Positions 42,989-51,309 of a stretch of DNA of 64,000 nt are shown piece by piece (the stretch's first letter is position 1; every line of letters starts with the position of its first letter). Source of the stretch: Bacillota bacterium (GTDB lineage Bacteria > Bacillota > Clostridia > Lachnospirales > Lachnospiraceae); contig JAEWYQ010000073.1 of NCBI GenBank assembly GCA_023395555.1, forward strand, positions 124,001 to 188,000, read 5' to 3'. A program made the position numbers and the translations under genes. A model generated the notes under the pieces. The model did no database searches. It was given only the letters and a program-made list of their open reading frames with translations, and was not told where the DNA came from.

Positions 42989-45247
42989 ATGAGTTTTAAA
43001 AAACACCGGGTACTTCTTCTGGTATCCTTACTATTCTTATTAATATTATCCTCTTCCTGTTCCCCACGGGATACTTCCCATGGGGAACAGGAAGGGCTTA
43101 ACACCCAGACCCCCAGCGATGCTCCGTCCCCATCTCCCTCCCCGGCCCCGACCAAAGTGCCGGAGGATGAAAAGGGTGCCGATTGGAGTACCGCGGGGAA
43201 GGGTTCCCCTATTGAAATCACCAGAAATGGCATTACCTGTGAGGTAAATTCAGCGAGCGGCCTGGTTACCCGGATCACTTCCGGAGAACGCAGCGTTGAA
43301 ATGGACGGGATTATAATTGATGTGGGAATTCAGGAGGCTTTTGCCTTCTCCCAGCTGGGCTACAGCTCCTACGAGGATCTGGCAACCTGGGAGTTGCCTC
43401 TCGTATGGGCAAAGCTGAAGCCCCTTCCGGCATACGAAGTCCTGGGCATCGAAGAAACCGAAACAGGCTTTACCGTGGCCCTGTCCATCGCTTCCTTAAC
43501 GGTGGAATATCATTATGAAATGCTGGAAAACGCCCTAAAGGTCTATGGAGTAATCACCGCAAAGGAGACTTCCCCCCAGCTTGTAAATGGCGTAGGCTTT
43601 CTTGTAAAAGGTTATCAGAGTTTCGATAAGGAAAAGACCACCGCGGAATTCCCCGGAAGCACTCCCCAGGGTAAAATTCCTTTGTCCAAATATCCAAAGT
43701 ATTCGGTAGTCTCCACGGATTATTCCTGTCCTATCATCCAGTTCGACCAGGAAGGCTCCGCTGTCAATGCTCTTTTTGTTGATGAAGAGGAAAAATGGAC
43801 CGCCAGCTTCTACAGCGATGAAAATGATAAGCCCTGCTCCGTCTTTCTTGCCGCAGTGGAGGGTTATCTGACAGCCGGAGAGCAGATGCAGGTAGGAACC
43901 ATGTATCTCCAGCTCCCCGGCGAGGAAAAGGATTCCTATCTGGCTGTTCAGGATCTCTGGACGGAGCTGGGCTACCGCGTTCCCCATAACGGCGTGAACG
44001 ACGGGCCGGTTTATTCCGCCCATCCTTACGGGACCATGGACACCAGTTATTTTAACAGGCTGACTCTGCAGGAATATGCAGACCGGCTGGAGCGGATTGC
44101 CGCCATGGGATTTAAAAATGTATGGCTGCTCCCCATCTTCTATCATACCGGAGATAATGTCTATGAGCCCATTGACCAGGGTGTAATCGATAAGCGCTAT
44201 GGCGGGGAGGAAGGAGCCGCTGTCTTTATCAACCGGGCGCATGAGCTGGATCTGCGGGTGCTGTTTGATCTGGTTCCCCATGGGCCGAGGCCGGTCTACC
44301 CCTTTGCCAAGGAGCATGATGACTGGATCTCCAAGAAAAAGGACGGCTCCAATCAAATAGAATGGGAATGTGTCTCCTTTGATTACAACAACCCGGGCTA
44401 TTACAATTATACGAAGGAGCTTATCTCTTATTACGCCAGGGATTTCGGCCTTGACGGCGCCCGGATCGACTGCTCCATGGGCGGGCTCTCCAACTGGCAG
44501 CCGGTAGAAGGCCTGCGCCCCAGCAGCTCCGGCCTGGCAGCCGGTATTAATATTACCAAAGCAATAAGGGAGGGCTTTATAGAAGCCGGTGTAAACCCGA
44601 TTCTGCTCCCGGAGAACTTTCATCCAAATCCTGCTTTTGCCCAGTACACCGATGTATTTTATGACATGCCTCTGTACCGGACCATGCACAATCTCCATCA
44701 TGCCAGAATCTCCGAGACAGAATATGTACAGACCTTACAGCACTGGCTGGAGGCAGAGCAGAAAACCTCTGTAAAGGGGCAGGTGAAATTGCGCTTCCTG
44801 GGAAATCACGACACGGTCACCTGGACCTTTGATGCCCAGCGCGCACAAACCCTGTACGGGGTGAAGCGGGCAAAGGCATTGTGGAGCATCCTGAGCCTGA
44901 TTGACGGTGTCCCTTTTATCTATCAGGGAGATGAGGATCCGGCTGCCTACCGCCTGGAGGGAGAGAACCTGGAGCAATTCTTTACCGATCTGCTGAAAGC
45001 CCGGAGTCAATATACCCCGGCGGATTACAGCATTACCTACCTCTACTCCGATTCACCGGTCTTTGCCTTTACCAGAGCGGATGGAAGCGGCAGCAATACC
45101 CGCCTGGTCCTGATCAATGTATCGGAAAGCGCTAATTCCTTTCCGTTGGAAGAAGGGCTGGAGGTACTTTATACGGACGGAGCATACACACTGGAAGACG
45201 GCCATATTCTTCTGGAACCTTATACCACTGTGATTATTCAAAAATAA
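42989..45247 (+). CDS. GH13-family glycoside hydrolase lipoprotein, exported paralogue
   Basis: The 752-residue protein carries a lipoprotein-type signal (LLLVSLLFLLILSSSC, Cys24, though position -3 is Ser rather than the usual Leu), a Pro/Ser-rich linker to about residue 62, an N-terminal beta domain, and a GH13 barrel. Catalytic residues are intact: Asp494 (GARIDCS), Glu542 (LLPENF) and Asp608 (LGNHD). It lies 15 bp after its cytoplasmic paralogue, so the pair gives an outside and an inside version of the same activity. An early-coding 13-bp hairpin follows the lipobox codons. The operon ends at the terminator downstream. Confidence 0.9.
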   Translation: MSFKKHRVLLLVSLLFLLILSSSCSPRDTSHGEQEGLNTQTPSDAPSPSPSPAPTKVPEDEKGADWSTAGKGSPIEITRNGITCEVNSASGLVTRITSGERSVEMDGIIIDVGIQEAFAFSQLGYSSYEDLATWELPLVWAKLKPLPAYEVLGIEETETGFTVALSIASLTVEYHYEMLENALKVYGVITAKETSPQLVNGVGFLVKGYQSFDKEKTTAEFPGSTPQGKIPLSKYPKYSVVSTDYSCPIIQFDQEGSAVNALFVDEEEKWTASFYSDENDKPCSVFLAAVEGYLTAGEQMQVGTMYLQLPGEEKDSYLAVQDLWTELGYRVPHNGVNDGPVYSAHPYGTMDTSYFNRLTLQEYADRLERIAAMGFKNVWLLPIFYHTGDNVYEPIDQGVIDKRYGGEEGAAVFINRAHELDLRVLFDLVPHGPRPVYPFAKEHDDWISKKKDGSNQIEWECVSFDYNNPGYYNYTKELISYYARDFGLDGARIDCSMGGLSNWQPVEGLRPSSSGLAAGINITKAIREGFIEAGVNPILLPENFHPNPAFAQYTDVFYDMPLYRTMHNLHHARISETEYVQTLQHWLEAEQKTSVKGQVKLRFLGNHDTVTWTFDAQRAQTLYGVKRAKALWSILSLIDGVPFIYQGDEDPAAYRLEGENLEQFFTDLLKARSQYTPADYSITYLYSDSPVFAFTRADGSGSNTRLVLINVSESANSFPLEEGLEVLYTDGAYTLEDGHILLEPYTTVIIQK
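43054..43093 (+). repeat. Perfect hairpin in the early coding region of the GH13 lipoprotein gene
   Basis: TTCCTGTTCCCCA (43054-43066) pairs with TGGGGAACAGGAA (43081-43093) over 13 bp, and three more G-C pairs continue inwards around a six-base loop. It covers codons 22-35, from just before the lipobox Cys to the linker. In mRNA it should be very stable. Confidence 0.75.
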
Positions 45248-45264
45248 GACAAGAAACACAGGTT

Positions 45265-45313
45265 ACCCCTATATAGGATAATGAAACACAAAGCTCCTAT
45301 ATAGGGGTGTTTT
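45265..45313 (+). terminator. Intrinsic terminator of the GH13 operon
   Basis: A perfect 14-bp stem, ACCCCTATATAGGA with TCCTATATAGGGGT, is followed by GTTTTT on the plus strand. It lies 17 bp after the GH13 lipoprotein stop and before the convergent surface-protein gene. Confidence 0.85.
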
Positions 45314-45336
45314 TATGTCCGGATATATTAACAAGA

Positions 45337-46923
45337 CTATTTCTTAGTCACTGTCACCTTTACCGCCTTATAAAGTCCCGATGTCCTGGAATAGGCGATA
45401 GCATAGGCTGTTCCAGCTTTTTTAGAAGTAATTACGCCCTTGGATGATATCTCAAAAATATCGGTGTTACTGGAATGCCAATAAATATTTTCATTCGAAC
45501 CCTTTGATAATGTACCGGTTAATGTTATCTTCTTTTTCGCGGCCATTGTAACACTGGATTTATCCACAGATATCTTTGCTGCTTTTTTAATATTCTTCGC
45601 AGCGATTACAGAAACCTTGCTGCTAAAAAGTGATTTATAAGTAGGGATCGATCCTGTATCTACCTTCACTGTTGTACCGTTCTTGATAGCAGGCGCAATA
45701 TTTTTTATCGGCTTTTTATTTATGAAAGTAACCAGCTTGAAATTATATAACGCCTGTTTCCCCAGACTCTTGACGGTGCTCGGGAGTATTATGCTGGCTT
45801 TATATTGAGGCAAGTTAGAAAATGCGTTGGCTGATATTGTGGTCACACCTTCCGGAACCGATATGAATTGCAGATTGGTTTCATTATTTTCATCGGTTAT
45901 CATTCTGGAAGGAATCACTTTGCAATTCTTTGATAAAAATAACAGTTCAACCCGACTGTCAAATACATAGGAATCCATCTCCGTAACCGTATCAGGAACA
46001 ACAATGACCGTTGCACCGGATAGAACAAGAGAAGAACGGCCAAGCTTGGTAAGCTGATAGGTATATCCATTGTTCTTTACCTGCTTTGGTAATGCAAGAT
46101 AGGAATTGTTAAGTACTCTCTGCGACCAGTCCTTCAATCCATATGTATGAATACCAAGGAGCTTTACGGTTCCGCTCCCATTCTTAGCAGAGGTAAGCAC
46201 CTGGTAAATAAAGCCGTTATAAGAGAATGTCTCCCTCTCAATTGCCTCTGTTTCATCGGCTGTAATAACCGTTGGTGTTAAATCAATGTCTCGCTCATAC
46301 AAATCACTTCCGTTATAATAATACATATATTCATGAATAACCTTTTGATAGGCTTCCTTCATTCCCTGGGGAACGATAAACAACGTATCTAATACAGCCG
46401 AACCATTGGATGTCTGCTCATAAATACCTTTTGGCACCGTATTACCGGTAAACTCCATGGCTGCTAAATTCGGAAATGCATAACCCGGGTTATAAGCAAC
46501 GCCAATGAAGGAATCGTCAAATATCAGCTTATTAACACTGCTATAGAATGCGGAATAACTATCATTCCCACAGTAATCATAGATAATACTCACCAATGAC
46601 ACGGTATAGGTTGTATCATTGATGGCCGCGTTACCCGGTATCGTAAATTCTTTTATTTTATCATTACATTCAATGCCGATAAGTCTTACTTCTTTATTCT
46701 CTTCGCTTGTAATGATATACCGAAATATTCCATCCTTATATATGGCGGCATCCCGCGGAACACTAATGTAAAGCACATGATTGTCTATTTCAAATTGAGT
46801 ATCCATCTGTGCCGCAGATACTTCCCGGTTGGGGATAAGATGAAATAGGGCAGCCGCCATGATAAGCAATTTTAGAAAAATTACGAATTTTCTCTTTTCC
46901 GCATTAATAATTTGATCTTTCAT
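45337..46923 (-). CDS. BspA-like leucine-rich-repeat surface protein with Big_2 domain
   Basis: The 528-residue protein has a signal peptide (FLKLLIMAAALFHLIPN, cleavage near VSAAQ), a beta-rich middle with several LRR_5-type repeats such as VIVVPDTVTEMDSYVFDS and FISVPEGVTTISANAFSNLP, and a C-terminal Ig-like Big_2 domain (ISVDKSSVTMAAKKKITLTG ... KAGTAYAIAYS). Such proteins are exported and exposed on the cell surface. No sortase motif or S-layer homology domain is visible, so how it stays attached is unclear. The start at 46923 has GGAGG six bases upstream; an upstream ATG lacks a site. Ligand unknown. Confidence 0.85.
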   Translation of the reverse strand: MKDQIINAEKRKFVIFLKLLIMAAALFHLIPNREVSAAQMDTQFEIDNHVLYISVPRDAAIYKDGIFRYIITSEENKEVRLIGIECNDKIKEFTIPGNAAINDTTYTVSLVSIIYDYCGNDSYSAFYSSVNKLIFDDSFIGVAYNPGYAFPNLAAMEFTGNTVPKGIYEQTSNGSAVLDTLFIVPQGMKEAYQKVIHEYMYYYNGSDLYERDIDLTPTVITADETEAIERETFSYNGFIYQVLTSAKNGSGTVKLLGIHTYGLKDWSQRVLNNSYLALPKQVKNNGYTYQLTKLGRSSLVLSGATVIVVPDTVTEMDSYVFDSRVELLFLSKNCKVIPSRMITDENNETNLQFISVPEGVTTISANAFSNLPQYKASIILPSTVKSLGKQALYNFKLVTFINKKPIKNIAPAIKNGTTVKVDTGSIPTYKSLFSSKVSVIAAKNIKKAAKISVDKSSVTMAAKKKITLTGTLSKGSNENIYWHSSNTDIFEISSKGVITSKKAGTAYAIAYSRTSGLYKAVKVTVTKK

Positions 46924-47046
46924 TATCTGCCTCCATTCTTGAACATATCCTGTCATAGTTACTATTAAATTTATTCTACCACATAATCATAGCATTGTAA
47001 TGCTGTGATTATGAATAAAAAGTTAACAATATATTTTTATACAATT

Positions 47047-47149
47047 GAGCCTGAGTTACTGTTCACTGGATGACCGGACTGAGAATATAGTGCTCCCGTA
47101 ATGCACTGTATCCTCAGCCCGGTCATCCAGTGAACAGTAACGAGCCTGA
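47047..47149. mobile_element. MITE-like 87-bp hairpin with 8-bp direct repeats
   Basis: An 87-bp near-perfect inverted repeat (47055-47141) has arms of 39 bp starting GTTACTGTTCACTGGATGAC. It is flanked by GAGCCTGA on both sides (47047-47054, 47142-47149), as a target-site duplication would be. Three mismatches in the arms are A-C on the plus strand and become G-U pairs in minus-strand RNA. It carries no gene. It occupies the divergent gap upstream of the BspA-like gene and PadR gene. The remainder of this 319-bp gap is AT-rich with one PadR promoter. Confidence 0.7.
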
Positions 47150-47179
47150 TTTTTATTCTGTAATATAATTTATTTTAAT

Positions 47180-47204
47180 ATATACCTTGACAGACGAGGT
47201 ATAT
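47180..47204. promoter_or_regulatory. Candidate PadR operator
   Basis: ATATACC (47180-47186) and GGTATAT (47198-47204) form 7-bp inverted arms spaced by 11 bases around the -35 box. PadR-type repressors often bind such palindromes in their own promoters. Confidence 0.55.
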
Positions 47205-47215
47205 TGCAATATAAT
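47187..47215 (+). promoter_or_regulatory. Consensus sigma-A promoter of the PadR operon
   Basis: TTGACA, exactly 17 bases, then TATAAT: a perfect consensus promoter 28 bp before the PadR start codon. A promoter this strong normally needs a repressor, which fits the overlapping palindrome. Confidence 0.85.
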
Positions 47216-47242
47216 ATAGCTTAAGTAAAGGAGGTATCTCTC

Positions 47243-47566
47243 ATGTCAATTACATCGGATGTAATTCGCGGTCATACAGAGCCCATTATTCTGTCCCATC
47301 TGATCGAGGGAGACAGCTATGGTTATCAAATCAACAAGGAAATCATGGAGAAGACCAACAATTTATATGAATTAAAGGAAGCCACCCTGTATTCCGCCTT
47401 CCGCCGCCTGGAGGAAGCCGGATCCATTATCTCCTACTGGGGTGATGAGAATGTGGGGGCAAGGCGCCGATACTATGCCATAACGGAGAAGGGCCGTGAG
47501 GTATACCGGGAGTACAAAAAGGATTGGGCAGACACAAAAGAAATCATTGATAAATTATTAAAGTAG
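47243..47566 (+). CDS. PadR-family transcriptional regulator
   Basis: The 107-residue protein has the PadR winged helix: HLIEGDSYGYQINKEI, the recognition region ELKEATLYSAFRRLEEAGSI and the wing GARRRYYAITEKGREVYREY. The C-terminal helix gives dimerisation. AAAGGAGG precedes the ATG. It heads a three-gene operon with a HAAS-like membrane protein and a DUF4097 protein, a module known in Firmicutes for envelope stress and transporter control. It likely represses its own promoter through the palindrome at 47180-47204. Confidence 0.93.
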   Translation: MSITSDVIRGHTEPIILSHLIEGDSYGYQINKEIMEKTNNLYELKEATLYSAFRRLEEAGSIISYWGDENVGARRRYYAITEKGREVYREYKKDWADTKEIIDKLLK

Positions 47567-47582
47567 ACGGAGGAAGTATCTT

Positions 47583-48269
47583 ATGAATGAGAGGTTAAGG
47601 AATTATATTGAAGAACTGTTTGAAAGTGCTCCTAAGACAAGAAAATCCTTTGAACTGAAAGAAGAACTGCTGGCCAATTCCGAGGAACGGTATCAGGATC
47701 TTATCGCCACCGGTGTATCCCCTGACGATGCCTTCAAGCATGTGGTCAGTTCCATCGGTAATGTATCGGAGCTGTTTGCCGGGCTGGAATATACACAGAC
47801 CGGGGACAGGGCAGAGCAAGCGGAAAGAACCAGGAAAATCGCCATGATCAAAACTGCCGCGGTAGGTCTATATATCTTCGCCGGCTTCCTGTTCCTGGTT
47901 TTTGCCGTACTTGATGATATGTACTCCGTATATACCACCTGGGAGCTTTCTACCATCGGATTGTGTGTCATGATCTTTGTTGCTATCATACCCACCTGTA
48001 TGCTGGTCTATGTTGCGAATATGTATCCCGGATACCGCAAGCAGGAAGATACCGTTGTAGAGGATTTTAAGGAATGGAAAAGCGGCACTGCCAGAAGTAA
48101 GGTCATCAAAGGAGCCGTATCCAGCATTATATGGACCGCTGCCCTGCTGATTTACTTTGCTGTAAGCTTCGCCACCTTCGCCTGGCATATTACCTGGATT
48201 GTCTTCCTTGCTGCCGCCTGCGTCCAGGCTATTGCAGATCTGATCTTTCGTTTAAAGGAGATGAAATAA
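47583..48269 (+). CDS. HAAS / DUF1700-like membrane protein of the PadR operon
   Basis: The 228-residue protein has an N-terminal soluble helical domain (SFELKEELLANSEERYQDLIATGVSPDDAFKHVVSSIG) of the permease-prefix / HAAS type, then four membrane segments around residues 95-117, 125-148, 174-197 and 200-220. These proteins accompany PadR regulators and DUF4097 proteins, and are thought to act as membrane partners in signalling. It follows PadR by 16 bp. Its stop codon's last base is the first base of the DUF4097 start. Confidence 0.85.
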   Translation: MNERLRNYIEELFESAPKTRKSFELKEELLANSEERYQDLIATGVSPDDAFKHVVSSIGNVSELFAGLEYTQTGDRAEQAERTRKIAMIKTAAVGLYIFAGFLFLVFAVLDDMYSVYTTWELSTIGLCVMIFVAIIPTCMLVYVANMYPGYRKQEDTVVEDFKEWKSGTARSKVIKGAVSSIIWTAALLIYFAVSFATFAWHITWIVFLAAACVQAIADLIFRLKEMK

Positions 48270-49432
48270 TGAGAAAATTTATAATAGCAATGATCGCAGC
48301 CCTTAGTGTCATTACCGCCGGACTGATCCTTCTGCTGGTGTTTGTCTTAAACTCCGGCAGCCGGCTCAGTTCCTTCACCGGCGAGATAACTTCCTTTGGC
48401 AGTCCTGCTGCAGATCTGGTACGCACCAGCAATTACTCCCTGGAAGGAATTACAGGGCTTACCCTTGAATATTCTTCTGACGATGTTTTCTTCTACGAAA
48501 GCGACACCCAGGAGCTGATCCTGAAGGAATACATGAGTATTGAACCGAAGGAGGATGAGCTTACCCAGGTAAAACAGTCCGGTTCCCTGCTGCAGCTCCG
48601 TTCCGGAGAGAGAATGCGGCGAAACTGGCTGTTCAATCATTACAACGGCTATGTGGAGGTTTATCTTCCCTCCTCTTATGCCGGCAGCCTTTCCGTCGGT
48701 ACCTCCAGCGGAAGCATCTCCTCCGACCCTGCTCTGCGGCTTGAACACTGTGAAGCCACTGCTTCCAGCGGAGATATTTCCTTCAAAGAAGTGGTTGCAC
48801 CCCAGATTACCGCCTCAACCTCCAGCGGAAGTATCCGCTTTGATAAAGCGGAAGGAAGCCGAAGCTTTACTTCCTCCAGCGGGGATATTATGGTGCTGTG
48901 CGGAGACGGTGACAGCAGCTTTTCCTCAACCTCCGGCAGTATTATCATCAAGGAGAATACGGGCAGGCTGAGTGCCGGTGCCTCAAGCGGAGATATCAGC
49001 ATTACGAAGGTCTTCGGCGATAAAGAGATCGAAACTACCTCCGGCGTCATAACGATTTCCGACTGCACCGGCTTCCTCCGCGCCTCCTCTTCCAGCGGAA
49101 ATATCTCCTGCTCGAACCAGACCGGAGCCGGAAGCTTTGAGACCACCTCCGGCAGTGTTATTGTTGACTGGGCTGGCGGAGTGTCCCCTCTTGATATGGA
49201 TATCTCGGCAGACACCTCCAGCGGGGACGTATCCTTCCGCATTCCCGAAGCATGGAGCTTCGACTTTGAGGCCAGAACCTCCAGCGGAAGGATCAACACT
49301 TATTTTGACGATCTCCTGAGCTTTAAGAATAATGAGGATCACGCCAAAGGCAGCGTCGGCAGCAACCCCTCCCACCGTATCCTGATCTCAACCACCAGCG
49401 GGAATATTACAGTAAAAGGCAACGGTAAATAG
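48269..49432 (+). CDS. DUF4097 beta-helix repeat protein
   Basis: The 387-residue protein has one N-terminal membrane segment (FIIAMIAALSVITAGLILLLVFVL) and then a long beta-solenoid made of short repeats with the core S-S-G-[SDN]-[IV], for example TSSGSISSD, ASSGDISF, TSSGSIRF, SSSGDIMV, ASSGDISIT and TTSGNITVKG. This pattern identifies DUF4097 (LiaG-like) proteins, which sit outside the membrane. The start at 48269 overlaps the preceding TAA and has AAAGGAG upstream. The repeat DNA itself (TCCAGCGG-containing units) is repetitive too. Ligand and mechanism are unknown. Confidence 0.88.
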   Translation: MRKFIIAMIAALSVITAGLILLLVFVLNSGSRLSSFTGEITSFGSPAADLVRTSNYSLEGITGLTLEYSSDDVFFYESDTQELILKEYMSIEPKEDELTQVKQSGSLLQLRSGERMRRNWLFNHYNGYVEVYLPSSYAGSLSVGTSSGSISSDPALRLEHCEATASSGDISFKEVVAPQITASTSSGSIRFDKAEGSRSFTSSSGDIMVLCGDGDSSFSSTSGSIIIKENTGRLSAGASSGDISITKVFGDKEIETTSGVITISDCTGFLRASSSSGNISCSNQTGAGSFETTSGSVIVDWAGGVSPLDMDISADTSSGDVSFRIPEAWSFDFEARTSSGRINTYFDDLLSFKNNEDHAKGSVGSNPSHRILISTTSGNITVKGNGK

Positions 49433-49456
49433 TAAATTCTCAAGTCAACAAAAAGA

Positions 49457-49555
49457 ACAGGGCCGTTGTAAAATGGATTTAACCTGCCATATACATGTGA
49501 TTTGTTACTGTATCACAATGTATGGAGGAGAAAATTCATTTTGCAACGGCCCTGT
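49457..49555. terminator. Long bipartite hairpin between convergent genes, likely bidirectional terminator
   Basis: ACAGGGCCGTTG-T-AAAATG (49457-49475) pairs with CATTTTGCAACGGCCCTGT (49537-49555) over 19 positions with one G-U. A second stem inside, CCATATACATGTGAT with ATCACAATGTATGG, makes a compound structure of about 99 bases. On the minus strand TTCTTTTTG follows, fitting a terminator for the flotillin gene. It may also be a small palindromic mobile element. Confidence 0.65.
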
Positions 49556-49616
49556 CCATTTTGCTTGAATACCGCTTCGATTTAATACCGCAATCTCATC
49601 CGCAATTATTCTTATA

Positions 49617-51200
49617 TTATTTCACTACTTTATCAATCAACTCTTCACTTACACCGGTCACGTTGATGTTCTTCGTGGTTCTTGCCTCCAGGCTGTCTGC
49701 CATGACGATGCTCTTCATATCAATTCCCACCGCATTCTGAACCGTATCGAATACCTTGGCAAGCACTGTGGGGACATTATCGGATACGCTATCCACACCT
49801 CCGCCATAGATCTTAATATCGGATATCTGTCCGAGAGGCTCTGCAATGGACTTCGCGATCTCAGGAAGCTTCTCGATCAGCTTATCTGCCATGGCAGCTC
49901 CGGTATACTTCTTATAAGCTTCCGCCTTCTTCTCCATGGCCTCCGCCTCAGCAAGACCCTTGGCCTTAATGGCATCCGCTTCTGCAAGACCCACCGCACT
50001 GATGGCCTTCGCCCTTGCCTCGCCGTTGACCGCTTCGGCCTGAGCCTGGGCTTCCGCCTTCTGCTTGATGGCCTCTGCTTCCGCTGCTGCTTCTGCTTTC
50101 TTAGCCTCAGCTCTCGCTTCCGCCTCTGTAATCTGGGCATATTTCTTCGCATCAGCTTCTGCTCTCCGCTGTTCCCTCTCCGCATTAGCAGGTTCTACTA
50201 CCTTGGTCTTCAGCTCTTCACGGGTCTTTTCCGCACGGCGCTGCTCTAATTCGGTCTGCTTCTGCTCTCTTGCAATCTCTACCTGCAATTGGGCTTCCTG
50301 CAATTCCTTCTGCTTCTGCTGCTTTAAGATATCCGCCTCCATCTGGGCAGCAATGACATCCTTATAGGTAATGCTCTTCTGGATCTCATAGGCAGCATCC
50401 GCTTTCGCTTTCGCTGATTCCTGCTCAATCCGGTACAGGGCTTCCTGCACCTCTTTGGCCTTCATGGCAGCACTGACTTCGGTCTGGGCTTCCAGCCGCG
50501 CCTTCTCGCCCTCCTTGGTTGCTTCTGATTTCTTAATCGATTCTTCCTTCAGCGCCAGCGCCTGGGCAATCTCCGCATCCTTCTTCTTCTCTGCGATCTG
50601 CTTGGCACCCAGGGCCTTGATGTATCCGTTGGTATCATTGACATCCTTGATGGAGAAGTCCTTCAGCTCCAGTCCCATCTCACCGATCTTGGTTCCTACC
50701 ACTTCCTGAACCTTGGCGGAAAAGGCTTCCCGGTCATTATAGATCTGTTCCACCGTCATGGATGCAACGATTTCACGAAGCTTACCTTCCAGAATCAGCG
50801 TTACCTGCTCCGCAATGGAGGATTGAATCTGATTCTCATTGACACCGCTAAACTGCTCAATTGCCAGATAAATGCTCTCATGGGTATTCCTTACCTTAAT
50901 TACTGCCGTACCCGCAACATCGATGGGAACTCCCTGGGAGGACATGGTCTGTGAGGTATTCACATTCAATTGAATATTGCCAAGGGAGATTGTGTCCGTA
51001 CGCTCTAAAACAGGCAATACCACTCCACCGCCGCCGGTGATGATCCGTTTCTTCATACCGGTTACTACCATCGCCTTATCCTGGGGAACCTTCTTCCACA
51101 TGCTGAAAATACTTACCAGAATAAAGATTGCGACTGCCACTGCCAGTACCGTAATAATGATTGGTCCGAAATTAACTGCGTCACTTACTAATAAAACCAT
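49617..51200 (-). CDS. floT: Flotillin-like SPFH-domain membrane scaffold protein
   Basis: The 527-residue protein begins with one membrane anchor (IIITVLAVAVAIFILVSIFSM), then an SPFH domain (VVTGMKKRIITGGGGVVLPV ... AGTAVIKVRNTHESIYLAIEQF) and a long coiled coil rich in Ala, Glu and Lys from about residue 200 to 450, with EA-repeats such as AKKAEAAAEAEAIKQKAEAQ. It resembles Bacillus YuaG/FloT, which organises functional membrane microdomains. A C-terminal short acidic-to-hydrophobic tail ends it. It follows the NfeD-like gene by about 109 bp on the same strand, the usual FloT / NfeD pairing. GGAGGG precedes the ATG. Confidence 0.93.
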   Translation of the reverse strand: MVLLVSDAVNFGPIIITVLAVAVAIFILVSIFSMWKKVPQDKAMVVTGMKKRIITGGGGVVLPVLERTDTISLGNIQLNVNTSQTMSSQGVPIDVAGTAVIKVRNTHESIYLAIEQFSGVNENQIQSSIAEQVTLILEGKLREIVASMTVEQIYNDREAFSAKVQEVVGTKIGEMGLELKDFSIKDVNDTNGYIKALGAKQIAEKKKDAEIAQALALKEESIKKSEATKEGEKARLEAQTEVSAAMKAKEVQEALYRIEQESAKAKADAAYEIQKSITYKDVIAAQMEADILKQQKQKELQEAQLQVEIAREQKQTELEQRRAEKTREELKTKVVEPANAEREQRRAEADAKKYAQITEAEARAEAKKAEAAAEAEAIKQKAEAQAQAEAVNGEARAKAISAVGLAEADAIKAKGLAEAEAMEKKAEAYKKYTGAAMADKLIEKLPEIAKSIAEPLGQISDIKIYGGGVDSVSDNVPTVLAKVFDTVQNAVGIDMKSIVMADSLEARTTKNINVTGVSEELIDKVVK

Positions 51201-51309
51201 TCTTATCCCTCCATTTTATTGTGTTCTGTGCGTACAGCCGCAATGTGCAGTGTTTTGTTTCAATCCCCTTAAGACTGCTGCCTCTGTGAAGCTGTACCTG
51301 TTCCCTGTG

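Noticed and set aside
43535..44701. A 388-codon open frame antisense to the GH13 lipoprotein gene
   Set aside because: It mirrors the codon periodicity of the real gene, which retains all catalytic residues; no domain or start signal is seen.
46957..47242. MITE-like hairpin as a plain intrinsic terminator
   Set aside because: It lies upstream of two divergent genes, where no transcript ends, and is flanked by direct repeats.
48690..49300. Repeated TCCAGCGG units in the DUF4097 gene as an intergenic repeat family
   Set aside because: They encode the S-S-G turns of the beta-solenoid and are explained by protein repeats.
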